A stretch of DNA of 64,000 nucleotides from Herbiconiux flava. GTDB taxonomy: Bacteria > Actinomycetota > Actinomycetes > Actinomycetales > Microbacteriaceae. Location: positions 1,426,001 to 1,490,000 of the forward strand of contig NZ_JACCBM010000001.1 in the NCBI RefSeq assembly GCF_013409865.1, written 5' to 3'. Below are positions 1-8,239 of the stretch, one piece after another (the stretch's first letter is position 1; every line of letters starts with the position of its first letter). The notes beneath the pieces are model-generated. The model had not been told where the DNA came from. It saw nothing but the letters and a program-made list of their open reading frames with translations, and did not search any database. The position numbers were made by a program, and so were the translations under genes.

Positions 1-33
1 GGCAACACCCGCATGCTGAAGCACCTGAGGTGA
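1..33 (+). CDS. 3' end of an unidentified gene (partial)
   Basis: The first ten codons in frame 1 read GNTRMLKHLR and end at TGA (31-33). The next gene starts five bases later, so the two are probably co-transcribed. Too little is visible to assign a function. Confidence 0.4.
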   Translation, partial: GNTRMLKHLR

Positions 34-37
34 TGAG

Positions 38-361
38 ATGAGCGAGCGCGGGCCTGACGGCGACGACCGCGGCAGCGACGACTCCGGCAGCGTCGGTGAC
101 GAGCGGATGCGCGGCGACACCGACCCCGCCGACCACCGCAGCTTCAACCAGCGGCTGCGCGACCGTTTCTACGGCCGGCGCCCGGCCGGCGAGACCGGCG
201 CCGATGAGGGCCCGGCCGCATCCGCTCGGCCGAAGGTGAACCAGATGGGCTTCTTCGGGCGCGTGCAGCGACCGGGCGGCTTCGACGAGCCGCCCGAGGA
301 GCCGGTCGAGCTCGAGGGCGAGCTGCCGTGGGAGCTCGGCGGGGAGAAGCGGGCCGACTGA
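38..361 (+). CDS. Hypothetical protein, hydrophilic and disordered
   Basis: A 107-residue protein rich in Asp, Gly, Arg and Glu, with no membrane segment or signal peptide. The N-terminal 40 residues look disordered. A better-ordered centre reads FNQRLRDRFYGRRP, followed by NQMGFFGRVQRPGGFDEPPE (20 residues), which looks like the conserved core. A purine-rich stretch GAGGTGATGAG lies just before the ATG and overlaps the stop of the upstream gene, so translational coupling is likely. I do not recognise a family; the function is unknown. Confidence 0.6.
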   Translation: MSERGPDGDDRGSDDSGSVGDERMRGDTDPADHRSFNQRLRDRFYGRRPAGETGADEGPAASARPKVNQMGFFGRVQRPGGFDEPPEEPVELEGELPWELGGEKRAD

Positions 362-398
362 GGGCCTGCGCACCCGGCTCGGCCTGACGTGGCAGATG

Positions 399-440
399 GC
401 TCGCGGCTGACGGCTCGCGGCAGACGGCTCGCGGCTGACC
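399..440. repeat. Three tandem copies of a 14-bp repeat between convergent genes
   Basis: The unit GCTCGCGGCTGACG occurs at 399-412, 413-426 (one change) and 427-440 (one change). It fills the gap between the stop of the 107-aa gene and the stop of the opposing DksA-like gene. Each copy carries a TGA or a near match. No clear terminator hairpin is seen here. Confidence 0.8.
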
Positions 441-442
441 GT

Positions 443-709
443 TCAGAGGCGCGAGGCGCACTCGACGCAGAGCGACGCCGTGGGCCGCGCCTCGAGGCGG
501 CCCGGCGCGATCGGGCGATGGCAGACCAGGCACACGCCGTAGCTGCCGTCGTCGACGCGGGCGAGCGCCGCATCCGTCTCACCGAGGCGCAGCTCGGCGG
601 CGAGCAGCAGGCCCCGGATGCGCGACCACTCGCTCGACAGCGTCGGCCCCTCGGGGTCGTGCTCGTCGTCGTCGGGCGACGTCTCCCGCGTGCTGCGGAG
701 CGTCGCCAT
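443..709 (-). CDS. DksA/TraR-type C4 zinc-finger protein
   Basis: 88 residues from the ATG. The C-terminus carries the TraR/DksA zinc finger as C-x2-C (CLVC) followed by C-x2-C (CVEC) at the extreme C-terminus. DksA-type proteins bind the RNA polymerase secondary channel and modulate initiation; actinobacterial short forms are poorly characterised. The reading frame stays open and coding-like upstream to 802, adding about 31 residues of helical, charge-rich sequence (VRARLERAHDAARADITELT) resembling the DksA coiled coil. No ATG, GTG or TTG occurs there, so the true start may be non-canonical. It lies downstream of the 803-1030 gene on the same strand, probably in one transcript. Confidence 0.75.
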   Translation of the reverse strand: MATLRSTRETSPDDDEHDPEGPTLSSEWSRIRGLLLAAELRLGETDAALARVDDGSYGVCLVCHRPIAPGRLEARPTASLCVECASRL

Positions 710-802
710 CGTCTCGGTCAGCTCGGTGATGTCGGCGCGCGCCGCGTCGTGCGCGCGCTCGAGACGGGCCCGGACGTCGTCGCTCGTGATCGCGTCCGGT
801 CG

Positions 803-1030
803 TCAGCCCGCGGGCGCGGGACCGTCGGCGGGCTCGGCGTCGCCGATGAACTCCTTGAACTCCTGCTCGAGGTTCTCGTCGAAGGAGTCGGGCTCATCGC
901 TCTCGTCGCCGTTCGCGCGAGCGGCCACGTTCTCGGAGTCCAGGGCCTCGGCCTCGGTGACGTCGACCTCGGGCTTCTGGCCGTTGTGCTCGAAGGACTC
1001 GGGCTCGGTGGGTTCGATGAAGGTGCTCAT
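803..1030 (-). CDS. Hypothetical acidic protein
   Basis: 75 residues from the ATG at 1030 (MSTFIEPTEPESFEHNGQKP), strongly acidic (many D and E) and ending in a Pro/Ala/Gly tail. No domain recognised. A longer in-frame start at 1084 would run to within two bases of the divergent Nudix gene and its -10 element, so the internal ATG is preferred. Its stop lies directly upstream of the extended frame of the DksA-like gene, suggesting a two-gene transcript. Confidence 0.55.
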   Translation of the reverse strand: MSTFIEPTEPESFEHNGQKPEVDVTEAEALDSENVAARANGDESDEPDSFDENLEQEFKEFIGDAEPADGPAPAG

Positions 1031-1086
1031 GCGCTCGAGCGTACGCCCGAAACATTCCGAACACATGGGCGGGATACGATCCACGG

Positions 1087-1596
1087 GTGTCTCCCGTCTC
1101 GCCCTACCAGGTCTGCGTCGCGTTCCTCACGCGCGCGGGTGCCGACGGCCGCACCGAGGTGCTGCTCGGTCGAAAGAAGACGGGCCTCGGCTCGGGCAAC
1201 ATCGTCGGTCTCGGCGGCAAGCTCGAGCCCGGCGAGACCGCGCTCGAGGCGATCGTGCGGGAGATCGAGGAGGAGTCCGGCCTCCTGGTCGAACCCGGCG
1301 ACCTGACCGAGATGGGCCTGGTGAAGTTCGCGTTCCCGTACCGGGAGAACTGGAGCCAGGACTCGACCGTCTTCGTCGCCTCGCGCTTCTCCGGTGAGCC
1401 GCAGGAGTCGGACGAGGTCTCGCCCGACTGGTTCCCGATCGACGAGCTGCCGCTTCATGCGATGTGGGACGACGCGAAGTACTGGCTGCCCGCGGTGCTC
1501 GCGGGGGAGCGGGTGCTCGGCGACTTCACCTTCGGGGAGGACTGCGCCACCGTCAGCTCCCACGAACTGCACGACCCGGCGTACCACGGCCGCTGA
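1087..1596 (+). CDS. Nudix hydrolase, MTH1/MutT-like (8-oxo-(d)NTP diphosphatase)
   Basis: 169 residues from a GTG start. The Nudix box GX5EX7REUXEEXGU is intact around residues 43-65 (GGKLEPGET...REIEEESG). The lead-in GNIVGLGGK matches the MTH1 subgroup, which hydrolyses oxidised purine nucleoside triphosphates and so keeps 8-oxo-G out of DNA and RNA. A -10 hexamer TACGAT (1075-1080) ends six bases before GTG, so the mRNA is probably leaderless. The SDR-like gene follows after 16 bp but has its own -10. Substrate is inferred from family resemblance. Confidence 0.85.
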   Translation: MSPVSPYQVCVAFLTRAGADGRTEVLLGRKKTGLGSGNIVGLGGKLEPGETALEAIVREIEEESGLLVEPGDLTEMGLVKFAFPYRENWSQDSTVFVASRFSGEPQESDEVSPDWFPIDELPLHAMWDDAKYWLPAVLAGERVLGDFTFGEDCATVSSHELHDPAYHGR

Positions 1597-1612
1597 GCCC
1601 GTACAATCGCGT

Positions 1613-3160
1613 GTGCCCTCCACGACCGACCTGACCGATTCCGCCGCCTCTCCGGAGGCCATCGACCCGGCCGAGCTCGCGATCGCCCTGAAGGTGCTCG
1701 CCGACATGGTGGAGCTCGACGAGGACCACCCCGACTTCGTGACCGTGCGCCGGGCGACGGCGAAGATGGTGAAGGCGGTCAAGCACAAGCGGCGCCGCGA
1801 GATCCGGGCCGAGATCGCCCAGGCCGACCGCATCGTCGTGGCCGCCACGGCCACCGGCGCCCCCGACCGCATCGACGACGAGACCCGGGGCCTGGCCATC
1901 GGCGGGTCGAGAACGGCGGCCACGGCGGGCACGCTGCTGAAGGCGCGCAAGTGCTACATCTGCAAGCAGCCGTACACGCTCGTCGACGGTTTCTACCACC
2001 AGCTCTGCCCCTCCTGCGCAGCCCTCAGCCACGCCAAACGGGAGGCCCGCACCGACCTCACCGGCCGGCGCGCCCTGCTCACCGGCGGCCGCGCCAAGAT
2101 CGGCATGCACATCGCCCTCCGGCTGCTCCGCGACGGCGCCCACACCACCATCACCACCCGCTTCCCCCGCGACGCGGTGCGCCGCTTCGCGAGTCTGCCC
2201 GATGCGTCCGAGTGGATGCACCGACTGACCGTCGTCGGCATCGACCTCCGTGACCCGGCCCAGGTGATCGGGCTCGCCGACCAGGTCGCCGCCGCCGGGC
2301 CGCTCGACATCCTGATCAACAACGCCACTCAGACCGTGCGGCGGTCGCCGGGTGCGTATCAGCCCCTCGTCGACGCCGAGCTCGCCCCGCTGCCCGACGG
2401 GCCCCTCCCCGAGCTGGTGACCTTCGGCCACACCAACGACCAGCACCCCCAGGCGCTGGCCCGCTCGGTGAGCGCGCATCCGATCCTCGCCGCGGCCGCG
2501 GCGCAGGCCGACGGGCTCACCGCGGCGGCCGATGCGATCAGCGCCCGGGCCGGGCTGCTTGCGGCGCGGGCCGACGATCTCACGGCGCAGGCGCTGGCAC
2601 CCGGATCGAGCTCGCTGGCTCGGCACGCGGCGGGCACCGCGATCGACGCGGGCGGGCTCGTGCCCGACCTGCACGACGTCAACTCCTGGACCCAGCGCGT
2701 GGACGAGGTCGACCCGCTCGAGATGCTCGAGGTGCAGCTGGCCAACACCACGGCGCCGTTCATCCTGATCTCCCGGCTGCGGCCGGCCCTCGCGGCGAGC
2801 CCGGCCCGGCGGAGCTACGTGGTCAACGTGAGCGCCATGGAGGGCGTGTTCGCCCGCGGGTACAAGGGGCCGGGGCATCCGCACACCAACATGGCGAAGG
2901 CGGCGGTGAACATGCTCACCCGCACGAGCTCGCGGGAGATGTTCGAGAGCGACCGCATCCTGATGACGAGCGTCGACACCGGGTGGATCACCGACGAGCG
3001 ACCCCACCCCACCAAGGTGCGCCTCGCCGAGGAGGGGTTCCACGCCCCGCTGGATCTCGTCGACGGCGCCGCGCGGGTCTACGACCCGATCGTGCGCGGC
3101 GAGGCGGGCGACGACCTGTTCGGCGTCTTCCTGAAGGACTACGCGCCCGCCGCCTGGTGA
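1613..3160 (+). CDS. SDR-fold oxidoreductase with N-terminal zinc ribbon, catalytic Tyr replaced
   Basis: 515 residues. Residues 1-110 are a charged helical region. C114-x2-C117 and C132-x2-C135 form a zinc ribbon. A Rossmann SDR domain follows: dinucleotide loop TGGRAKIG (157-164), DLRD (211-214) and NNA (236-238). About 100 Ala-rich residues (250-350) are inserted, then the catalytic-loop NVSAMEG with S407, and K429. The usual YxxxK tyrosine position is T425 (HTNMAK), so classical SDR chemistry is doubtful. GTG start chosen because TACAAT (1602-1607) lies five bases upstream; the open frame extends further but runs through the preceding gene. Convergent with the ABC operon. The substrate is unknown. 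Confidence 0.8.
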   Translation: MPSTTDLTDSAASPEAIDPAELAIALKVLADMVELDEDHPDFVTVRRATAKMVKAVKHKRRREIRAEIAQADRIVVAATATGAPDRIDDETRGLAIGGSRTAATAGTLLKARKCYICKQPYTLVDGFYHQLCPSCAALSHAKREARTDLTGRRALLTGGRAKIGMHIALRLLRDGAHTTITTRFPRDAVRRFASLPDASEWMHRLTVVGIDLRDPAQVIGLADQVAAAGPLDILINNATQTVRRSPGAYQPLVDAELAPLPDGPLPELVTFGHTNDQHPQALARSVSAHPILAAAAAQADGLTAAADAISARAGLLAARADDLTAQALAPGSSSLARHAAGTAIDAGGLVPDLHDVNSWTQRVDEVDPLEMLEVQLANTTAPFILISRLRPALAASPARRSYVVNVSAMEGVFARGYKGPGHPHTNMAKAAVNMLTRTSSREMFESDRILMTSVDTGWITDERPHPTKVRLAEEGFHAPLDLVDGAARVYDPIVRGEAGDDLFGVFLKDYAPAAW

Positions 3161-3215
3161 TGCGGCCCGGCCTCGCCGCCACACGAATGGGCGCGGGCCC
3201 GGGCGGGGCCGGGTG

Positions 3216-5189
3216 TCAGTCGGCGGAGGACGTCGCCGAGGCGAACTGCGCCTCGTAGAGCGCCGCGTAGGCGCCGCCCGCCGCGAGCAGCTCGGTGTGG
3301 CTGCCCTGCTCCACGATCGAGCCCGACTCCATCACGAGGATGAGGTCGGCGTCGCGGATGGTCGACAGCCGGTGCGCGATCACGAAGCTCGTGCGGTCGG
3401 CCCGGAGCGCCGACATGGCCTTCTGCACGAGCTGCTCGGTGCGGGTGTCGACCGAGGAGGTCGCCTCGTCGAGGATCAGCACGCTCGGCTTCGCGAGGAA
3501 CGCCCGCGCGATGGTGAGCAGCTGCTTCTCACCGGCGCTCACGTTCGAGGCCTCGTCGTCGAGCACGGTGTCGTAGCCCTCGGGCAGCGAATGCACGAAG
3601 CGGTCGACGTAGGTGGCCCGCGCCGCGTCGAGGATCTCCTCCTCGCTCGCCGAGGGGTCGCCGTAGGCGATGTTGTCGCGGATGGTGCCGCCGAAGAGCC
3701 AGGTGTCCTGCAGCACCATGCCGGTGCGCGAGCGCAGGTCGCGCCGGGTCATCTGCGCGATGTCGACGCCGTCGAGCGTGATGCGCCCGGCGTCGAGCTC
3801 GTAGAAGCGCATGATCAGGTTGACCAGCGTCGTCTTGCCGGCTCCGGTGGGGCCGACGATCGCGACCGTCTGGCCCGGCTCCGCCACGAGCGAGAGGTGC
3901 TCGATCAGCGGCTTGTCGGGCAGGTAGCGGAACGAGACGTCGTCGAACACCAGCCGCCCGCGGTTCTCGGACGGAGAGAGGGCGGGCACGGCATCCGGAA
4001 CCTGCTCCTCGGCGTCGAGCAGCTCGAAGACGCGCTCGGCCGAGGCGACCCCCGACTGCAGGAGGTTCACCATCGAGCCCAGCTGGGTGAGCGGCTGGGT
4101 GAACTGGCGCGAGTACTGGATGAACGCCTGCACGGCGCCGATGCTGAGCGCACCGGTGGCGACCTGCAGGCCACCGACGACGGCGATCACGACGTAGACC
4201 AGGTTCCCGACGAACATCATGGCGGGCATGATGATGCCCGAGACGAACTGGGCCCCGAACGACGCCCGGTAGAGCTCGTCGTTCTTCGCCCGGAAGGCCG
4301 CCTCGGTCTCGCGCTGACGGCCGAACACCTTGACGAGGGCGTGGCCGGTGAAGTTCTCTTCGACCTGGGCGTTCAGCTGCCCCGTGCTCGCCCACTGGGC
4401 GACGAAGAGCTTCTGGGAGCGCTTGGCGATGACCGTGGTGATCACGATCGTGAGGGGGATGGTGACGAGCGAGATCACGGCGAGCAGCGGTGAGGTGACG
4501 AACATCATGACGAGGATGCCGACGACGGTCAGGATGCTCGTCAGCAGCTGGGAGAGCGTCTGCTGCAGGCTCTGGGCCACGTTGTCCATGTCGTTGGTGA
4601 CGCGGCTCAGCAGCTCACCCCGGGGCATGCGGTCGAAGTAGCCGAGCGGCAGCCTGTTGATCTTCGTCTCGACCTCCTCCCGCAGGGAGTAGGTGGTGCG
4701 CTGCACGATGGTGTTGAGCAGGCGGCCCTGCACCCAGGAGAAGATCGAGGCGGCGACGTAGAGCACCAGCACGAGCCCGAGCACCATGGCGAGGCGGTCG
4801 AAGTCGATGCCCTGGCCGGGCACCAGGTCGATGCCCGAGAGCAGGTCGGCCTGGCTCTGGTCGCCGCTCGCGCGGAGGCCCTCGACGATCTGCTCCTTGG
4901 TGGAGCCGGCGGGCAGGCCCTTGCCGAAGGCGCCCGCGAAGATGATGTTGGTGCCCTGACCGAGCAGCCACGGGCCGAGCACGGTGGCGACGACGCTGAT
5001 GATGCCGAGCACGATCACGACCAGCACCGGCACGCGGTGCGGAGCGAGCCGTCGGATCAGCCGCTTCGCGGACGGACCGAAGGTCATCGACTTCTCGGTG
5101 GGCAGGCCCGCTCCGCCGAAGGGTCCGCCCCCGCCGGGACCGCCGCGACGCACCGGGCCGCGCTGGGCGCCGTTCCCCGAGCCGCTCAT
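3216..5189 (-). CDS. ABC exporter subunit with consensus ATPase site (ABC transmembrane + NBD)
   Basis: 657 residues. A Gly/Pro-rich N-terminal tail (about 45 residues) precedes six membrane helices (type I exporter fold), with an extra extracytoplasmic loop around residues 75-125, then an ATPase domain. Walker A is GPTGAGKTT, the signature loop is NVSAGEKQ (non-standard for LSGGQ), and Walker B is ILDEATSSVD with the catalytic Glu. The start ATG overlaps the stop of the upstream ABC gene (ATGA), so the two are translationally coupled. With its partner it should form a heterodimeric multidrug or lipid exporter. The substrate is not predictable. Confidence 0.92.
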   Translation of the reverse strand: MSGSGNGAQRGPVRRGGPGGGGPFGGAGLPTEKSMTFGPSAKRLIRRLAPHRVPVLVVIVLGIISVVATVLGPWLLGQGTNIIFAGAFGKGLPAGSTKEQIVEGLRASGDQSQADLLSGIDLVPGQGIDFDRLAMVLGLVLVLYVAASIFSWVQGRLLNTIVQRTTYSLREEVETKINRLPLGYFDRMPRGELLSRVTNDMDNVAQSLQQTLSQLLTSILTVVGILVMMFVTSPLLAVISLVTIPLTIVITTVIAKRSQKLFVAQWASTGQLNAQVEENFTGHALVKVFGRQRETEAAFRAKNDELYRASFGAQFVSGIIMPAMMFVGNLVYVVIAVVGGLQVATGALSIGAVQAFIQYSRQFTQPLTQLGSMVNLLQSGVASAERVFELLDAEEQVPDAVPALSPSENRGRLVFDDVSFRYLPDKPLIEHLSLVAEPGQTVAIVGPTGAGKTTLVNLIMRFYELDAGRITLDGVDIAQMTRRDLRSRTGMVLQDTWLFGGTIRDNIAYGDPSASEEEILDAARATYVDRFVHSLPEGYDTVLDDEASNVSAGEKQLLTIARAFLAKPSVLILDEATSSVDTRTEQLVQKAMSALRADRTSFVIAHRLSTIRDADLILVMESGSIVEQGSHTELLAAGGAYAALYEAQFASATSSAD

Positions 5190-6922
5190 GCCGCCTCCTC
5201 CGCCGTCAGCTGCGACGAGACGATCTCGGCGTAGGTCTCGTTCGATTCGAGCAGTTCGTCGTGGGTGCCGCGGCCGACGATGACGCCGTCGTCGAGCACG
5301 ACGATCTGGTCGGCGTCGACGATGGTCGACACCCGCTGCGCCACGATGACCATGGTCGCTCCTCTCACGTCGGCTCGGAGGGCCTGCCGCAGCCGCGCAT
5401 CCGTCGCCAGGTCGAGTGCCGAGAACGAGTCGTCGAAGACGTAGATCTCGGGGCGCTTCACGAGGGCCCGGGCGATCGCGAGCCGCTGCCGCTGCCCGCC
5501 CGAGACGGTGGTGCCGCCCTGGGCGACGGGGGCGTCGAGACCCCCGTCCATCTCCCGCACGAAGTCGGCGGCCTGGGCCACCTCGAGCGCGTGCCAGAGC
5601 TCCTCGTCGGTGGCGTCGGGCTTGCCGTAGCGGAGGTTGGAGGCGACGGTGCCCGAGAACAGGTAGGGCTTCTGCGGCACCAGGCCGATGCGCGACCACA
5701 GCAGGTCGGGGTCGAGCTGCCGCACGTCGACGCCGTCCACGAGCACCTGACCGCCGGTGGCGTCGAACAGCCTCGGCAGCAGGTTGATCAGCGTGGTCTT
5801 GCCCGCGCCCGTCGAGCCGATGATCGCGAGGGTCTGGCCCGGCTCGATCGTGATGTCGAGATCGCGCAGCACCGGCTGCTCGGCGCCCGGGTAGGAGAAC
5901 GAGGCTCCGCGCAGCTCGACCGTGCCGTGGCCGCGCAGCTCGTGCATCGGGTTCGCCGGCCGGGTGACCGACGTCTCGGTCTCCAGCACCTCGGTGATGC
6001 GATCGGCGCAGACCGAGGCGCGCGGGATCATCATGGCCATGAACGTGGCCATCATCACCGCCATCAGGATCTGCACGAGGTAGCTGAGGAAGGCGATCAG
6101 CGTGCCGACCTGCATCGAGCCCTCGTCGATGCGGAACGCGCCGAACCAGATCACCGCGACGCTCGACACGTTCAGGATGAGCATGACGGTCGGGAACATC
6201 AGCGCCATCAGCCGGCCGGCCCGCAGGGCGGAATCGGTGACGGCCGCGTTGGCCTCGGCGAAGCGCTCGGTCTCGATGCCCTCGCGCACGAAGGCACGCA
6301 CCACGCGGATGCCCGTCAGCTGCTCCCGCAGCACCCGGTTCAGCGTGTCGATGCGGGTCTGCATGCGCCGGAACTGGGGCACCATGCGCACGATGATCGC
6401 GCCCAGCGAGACGAGCAGCACGGGCACGCTGACCGCGATGATCCAGCTCAGCTCGAGGTCTTGGTGGAGGGCGAGGACGATGCCGCCGATCGCGAGGATG
6501 GGGGCGGAGACGAGCAGGGTGAACGTCATCAGCGCGAGCATCTGCACCTGCTGCACGTCGTTCGTGGAGCGGGTGATGAGCGAGGGGGCGCCGAACTTCG
6601 ACACCTCGCGCTCGCTGAACTCTCCGACGCGGTGGAAGATCGCTCCGCGCAGGTCGCGGCCGAGCGCCATGGCGACCTTCGCGCCGAAGTAGACGGCGGT
6701 GATCGCGGCGGCGACCTGCACGACCGTGATGCCGAGCATCCACAGCCCCGTCGAGAGGATGTAGGCCGTGTCTCCCCGGGCCACGCCCTGGTCGATGATG
6801 TCGGCGTTCAGCGTCGGCAGGTAGAGCGACGCGACCGACTGCACGAGCTGGAAGAACACGACCAGCACGATCGGCCGCCAGTGCGGCCGCAGGTAGCGGC
6901 CGAGAAGACGCAGGAGGGTCAC
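5186..6922 (-). CDS. ABC exporter subunit with degenerate ATPase site
   Basis: 578 residues from GTG (VTLLRLLGRYLRPHW). Six membrane helices are followed by an ATPase domain with Walker A GSTGAGKTT, standard signature VSGGQRQR, and Walker B FDDSFSALD. Asp replaces the catalytic Glu, the hallmark of the inactive site in heterodimeric exporters such as TM287/288 (known of the family). The start overlaps the tetR stop as GTGA and the stop overlaps the partner gene as ATGA, giving a tight three-gene operon. A much longer in-frame start at 7150 would run through tetR and is rejected. Confidence 0.92.
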   Translation of the reverse strand: MTLLRLLGRYLRPHWRPIVLVVFFQLVQSVASLYLPTLNADIIDQGVARGDTAYILSTGLWMLGITVVQVAAAITAVYFGAKVAMALGRDLRGAIFHRVGEFSEREVSKFGAPSLITRSTNDVQQVQMLALMTFTLLVSAPILAIGGIVLALHQDLELSWIIAVSVPVLLVSLGAIIVRMVPQFRRMQTRIDTLNRVLREQLTGIRVVRAFVREGIETERFAEANAAVTDSALRAGRLMALMFPTVMLILNVSSVAVIWFGAFRIDEGSMQVGTLIAFLSYLVQILMAVMMATFMAMMIPRASVCADRITEVLETETSVTRPANPMHELRGHGTVELRGASFSYPGAEQPVLRDLDITIEPGQTLAIIGSTGAGKTTLINLLPRLFDATGGQVLVDGVDVRQLDPDLLWSRIGLVPQKPYLFSGTVASNLRYGKPDATDEELWHALEVAQAADFVREMDGGLDAPVAQGGTTVSGGQRQRLAIARALVKRPEIYVFDDSFSALDLATDARLRQALRADVRGATMVIVAQRVSTIVDADQIVVLDDGVIVGRGTHDELLESNETYAEIVSSQLTAEEAA

Positions 6923-7593
6923 GCGCGGTGCCTTTCGGTGGGGACGGGGGCCGAGGTGGGCGACGAGCCGGCGGGGGCGGCCGCCGAGACGGAGGTAGGA
7001 GTGGCGGCGGACGGCGCGGCCAGCACGCCGTACGTCATCAGCGCCGCGAGCTCCTCGACGGTGAACGGGGTGTCGACGGCGGCGATGTCGGGGATGGAGC
7101 TCGCGAACGACACGAGGCGCGCGAGGTGGATGATGCGGGACGGCGGCCACGCCAGCCGCTCGGCATCGGGGGCGAAGATCGCCGCGACGATGCGCTCGAG
7201 CTCCTCCGGGTCGCCCGTGGAGGACGGGCGCTCGCCGCCGAGGATCGGCATGACCTTCATCGCCCCGGTGAACCGGGCCCTCATCAGCCGAAGGATCGCG
7301 GCCAGCTTCACCTCGACCGGGTCGTCGGGATCGATGCCCCGCAGCCCGTTCCAGACCGTCTGGCCGTCGAAGAAGCGCTCGGCGGCGGCCTTCAGCAGCG
7401 ACTCCTTGTCGCCGAACGCGCGGAACACCGTGCCCTCGGCGATGCCGGCGGCCTCGGCGATCTGGCGCGAGGTGACGTCACGCCCGTGCTCGACCAGCAA
7501 TGGCACCACGGCGTCGATGATCATCTCGCGCCGGTCGGCCAGCGGAAGTGCCGGCGCCCGGCGCGCGATCGCCTCGAGCGGTGACGTGTCCAT
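6919..7593 (-). CDS. TetR-family repressor of the ABC exporter operon
   Basis: 224 residues. An N-terminal TetR helix-turn-helix (VTSRQIAEAAGIAEGTVFRA) is followed by a helical ligand domain and a Ser/Ala/Pro-rich tail. It is first in the operon tetR-ABC-ABC, overlapping the next gene by 4 bp. A -10 hexamer TAGGGT (7600-7605, minus strand) ends six bases before ATG, suggesting a leaderless transcript. An inverted repeat at 7609-7624 sits just upstream of the -10, so autoregulation released by an exporter substrate is the simple model. Confidence 0.93.
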   Translation of the reverse strand: MDTSPLEAIARRAPALPLADRREMIIDAVVPLLVEHGRDVTSRQIAEAAGIAEGTVFRAFGDKESLLKAAAERFFDGQTVWNGLRGIDPDDPVEVKLAAILRLMRARFTGAMKVMPILGGERPSSTGDPEELERIVAAIFAPDAERLAWPPSRIIHLARLVSFASSIPDIAAVDTPFTVEELAALMTYGVLAAPSAATPTSVSAAAPAGSSPTSAPVPTERHRA

Positions 7594-7608
7594 GCACCGA
7601 CCCTACCT

Positions 7609-7624
7609 GAGTGAGCACTCACTC
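7609..7624. promoter_or_regulatory. Putative TetR operator overlapping the tetR-ABC promoter
   Basis: Inverted repeat GAGTGA-GCAC-TCACTC (6-4-6) lies four bases upstream of the tetR -10 element TAGGGT. This is the size and placement of a TetR-family operator blocking RNA polymerase. It is the only clear inverted repeat in this short gap. Confidence 0.7.
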
Positions 7625-7632
7625 GGCAAGAG

Positions 7633-8184
7633 TCACTCGACCCGCGCGCCTCCCGAACGCCATCGGGTCTGCTTCGCCCGGTTGCCGCAGATCGCCATCG
7701 AGCACCACTGGCCGGTGCGCGAGCGCGAGTGGTCGTAGAACCCCCACCGGCAGGCGTCGTTGCGGCACGCCTTCAGTCGCGACCACGTGCCGTCGGCCAG
7801 AGCGCGTGCCGTGGCCGCGACGACGAGCGCGACCACGCCGTCGAGCCCGTCGCTCGTTCCCGCGTACTCGACGCCGTCGGCGCCGAACCGCAGCTGCACC
7901 CGGGAGCGCCGCGCCGCCGCGGTGAGGGCTGAGGCCGTCGAGGCGGGCAGGGGCTCCCGGTCGTGGTTCGCGAGCAGGCCGAGGCGGAGCTCCTCGCGGA
8001 GCGCCCGGGCGCGGGCGAGGGTCGCCGGCCCGGCCGGGGCGCCGTCCAGCCCCTGGGCGCCGGCCCACTCGCGCCAGGACGCGTCGTCGCGCAGTGCGTC
8101 GACCCCCGTCTCGAGGTCGACGCTGTTCACGAAGGCGCGAACCGACTCGAGCTCCCCCGGAGCCTGCGGGCCGGTCGTCGTCAT
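7633..8184 (-). CDS. CGNR zinc-finger/ABATE regulator, copy 1
   Basis: 183 residues. The N-terminal part matches the ABATE-type helical domain. The C-terminus carries the CGNR zinc finger: C-x4-C (CRNDAC), then C-x4-C with the CGNR motif (CSMAICGNRAK), ending in a basic tail. Family members are putative DNA-binding stress regulators. It is divergent from the MFS gene at 8240, with 55 bp between starts. AT-rich TTATATA (8190-8196, minus strand) lies five to six bases before ATG, indicating a leaderless transcript. A second CGNR/MFS divergent pair is at 27.1-29.1 kb. Confidence 0.85.
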   Translation of the reverse strand: MTTTGPQAPGELESVRAFVNSVDLETGVDALRDDASWREWAGAQGLDGAPAGPATLARARALREELRLGLLANHDREPLPASTASALTAAARRSRVQLRFGADGVEYAGTSDGLDGVVALVVAATARALADGTWSRLKACRNDACRWGFYDHSRSRTGQWCSMAICGNRAKQTRWRSGGARVE

Positions 8185-8239
8185 GGCTCTATATAACCAT
8201 CATTGCCCTCACGATGGTGCCGTAGTAACCTCCCAGAGC

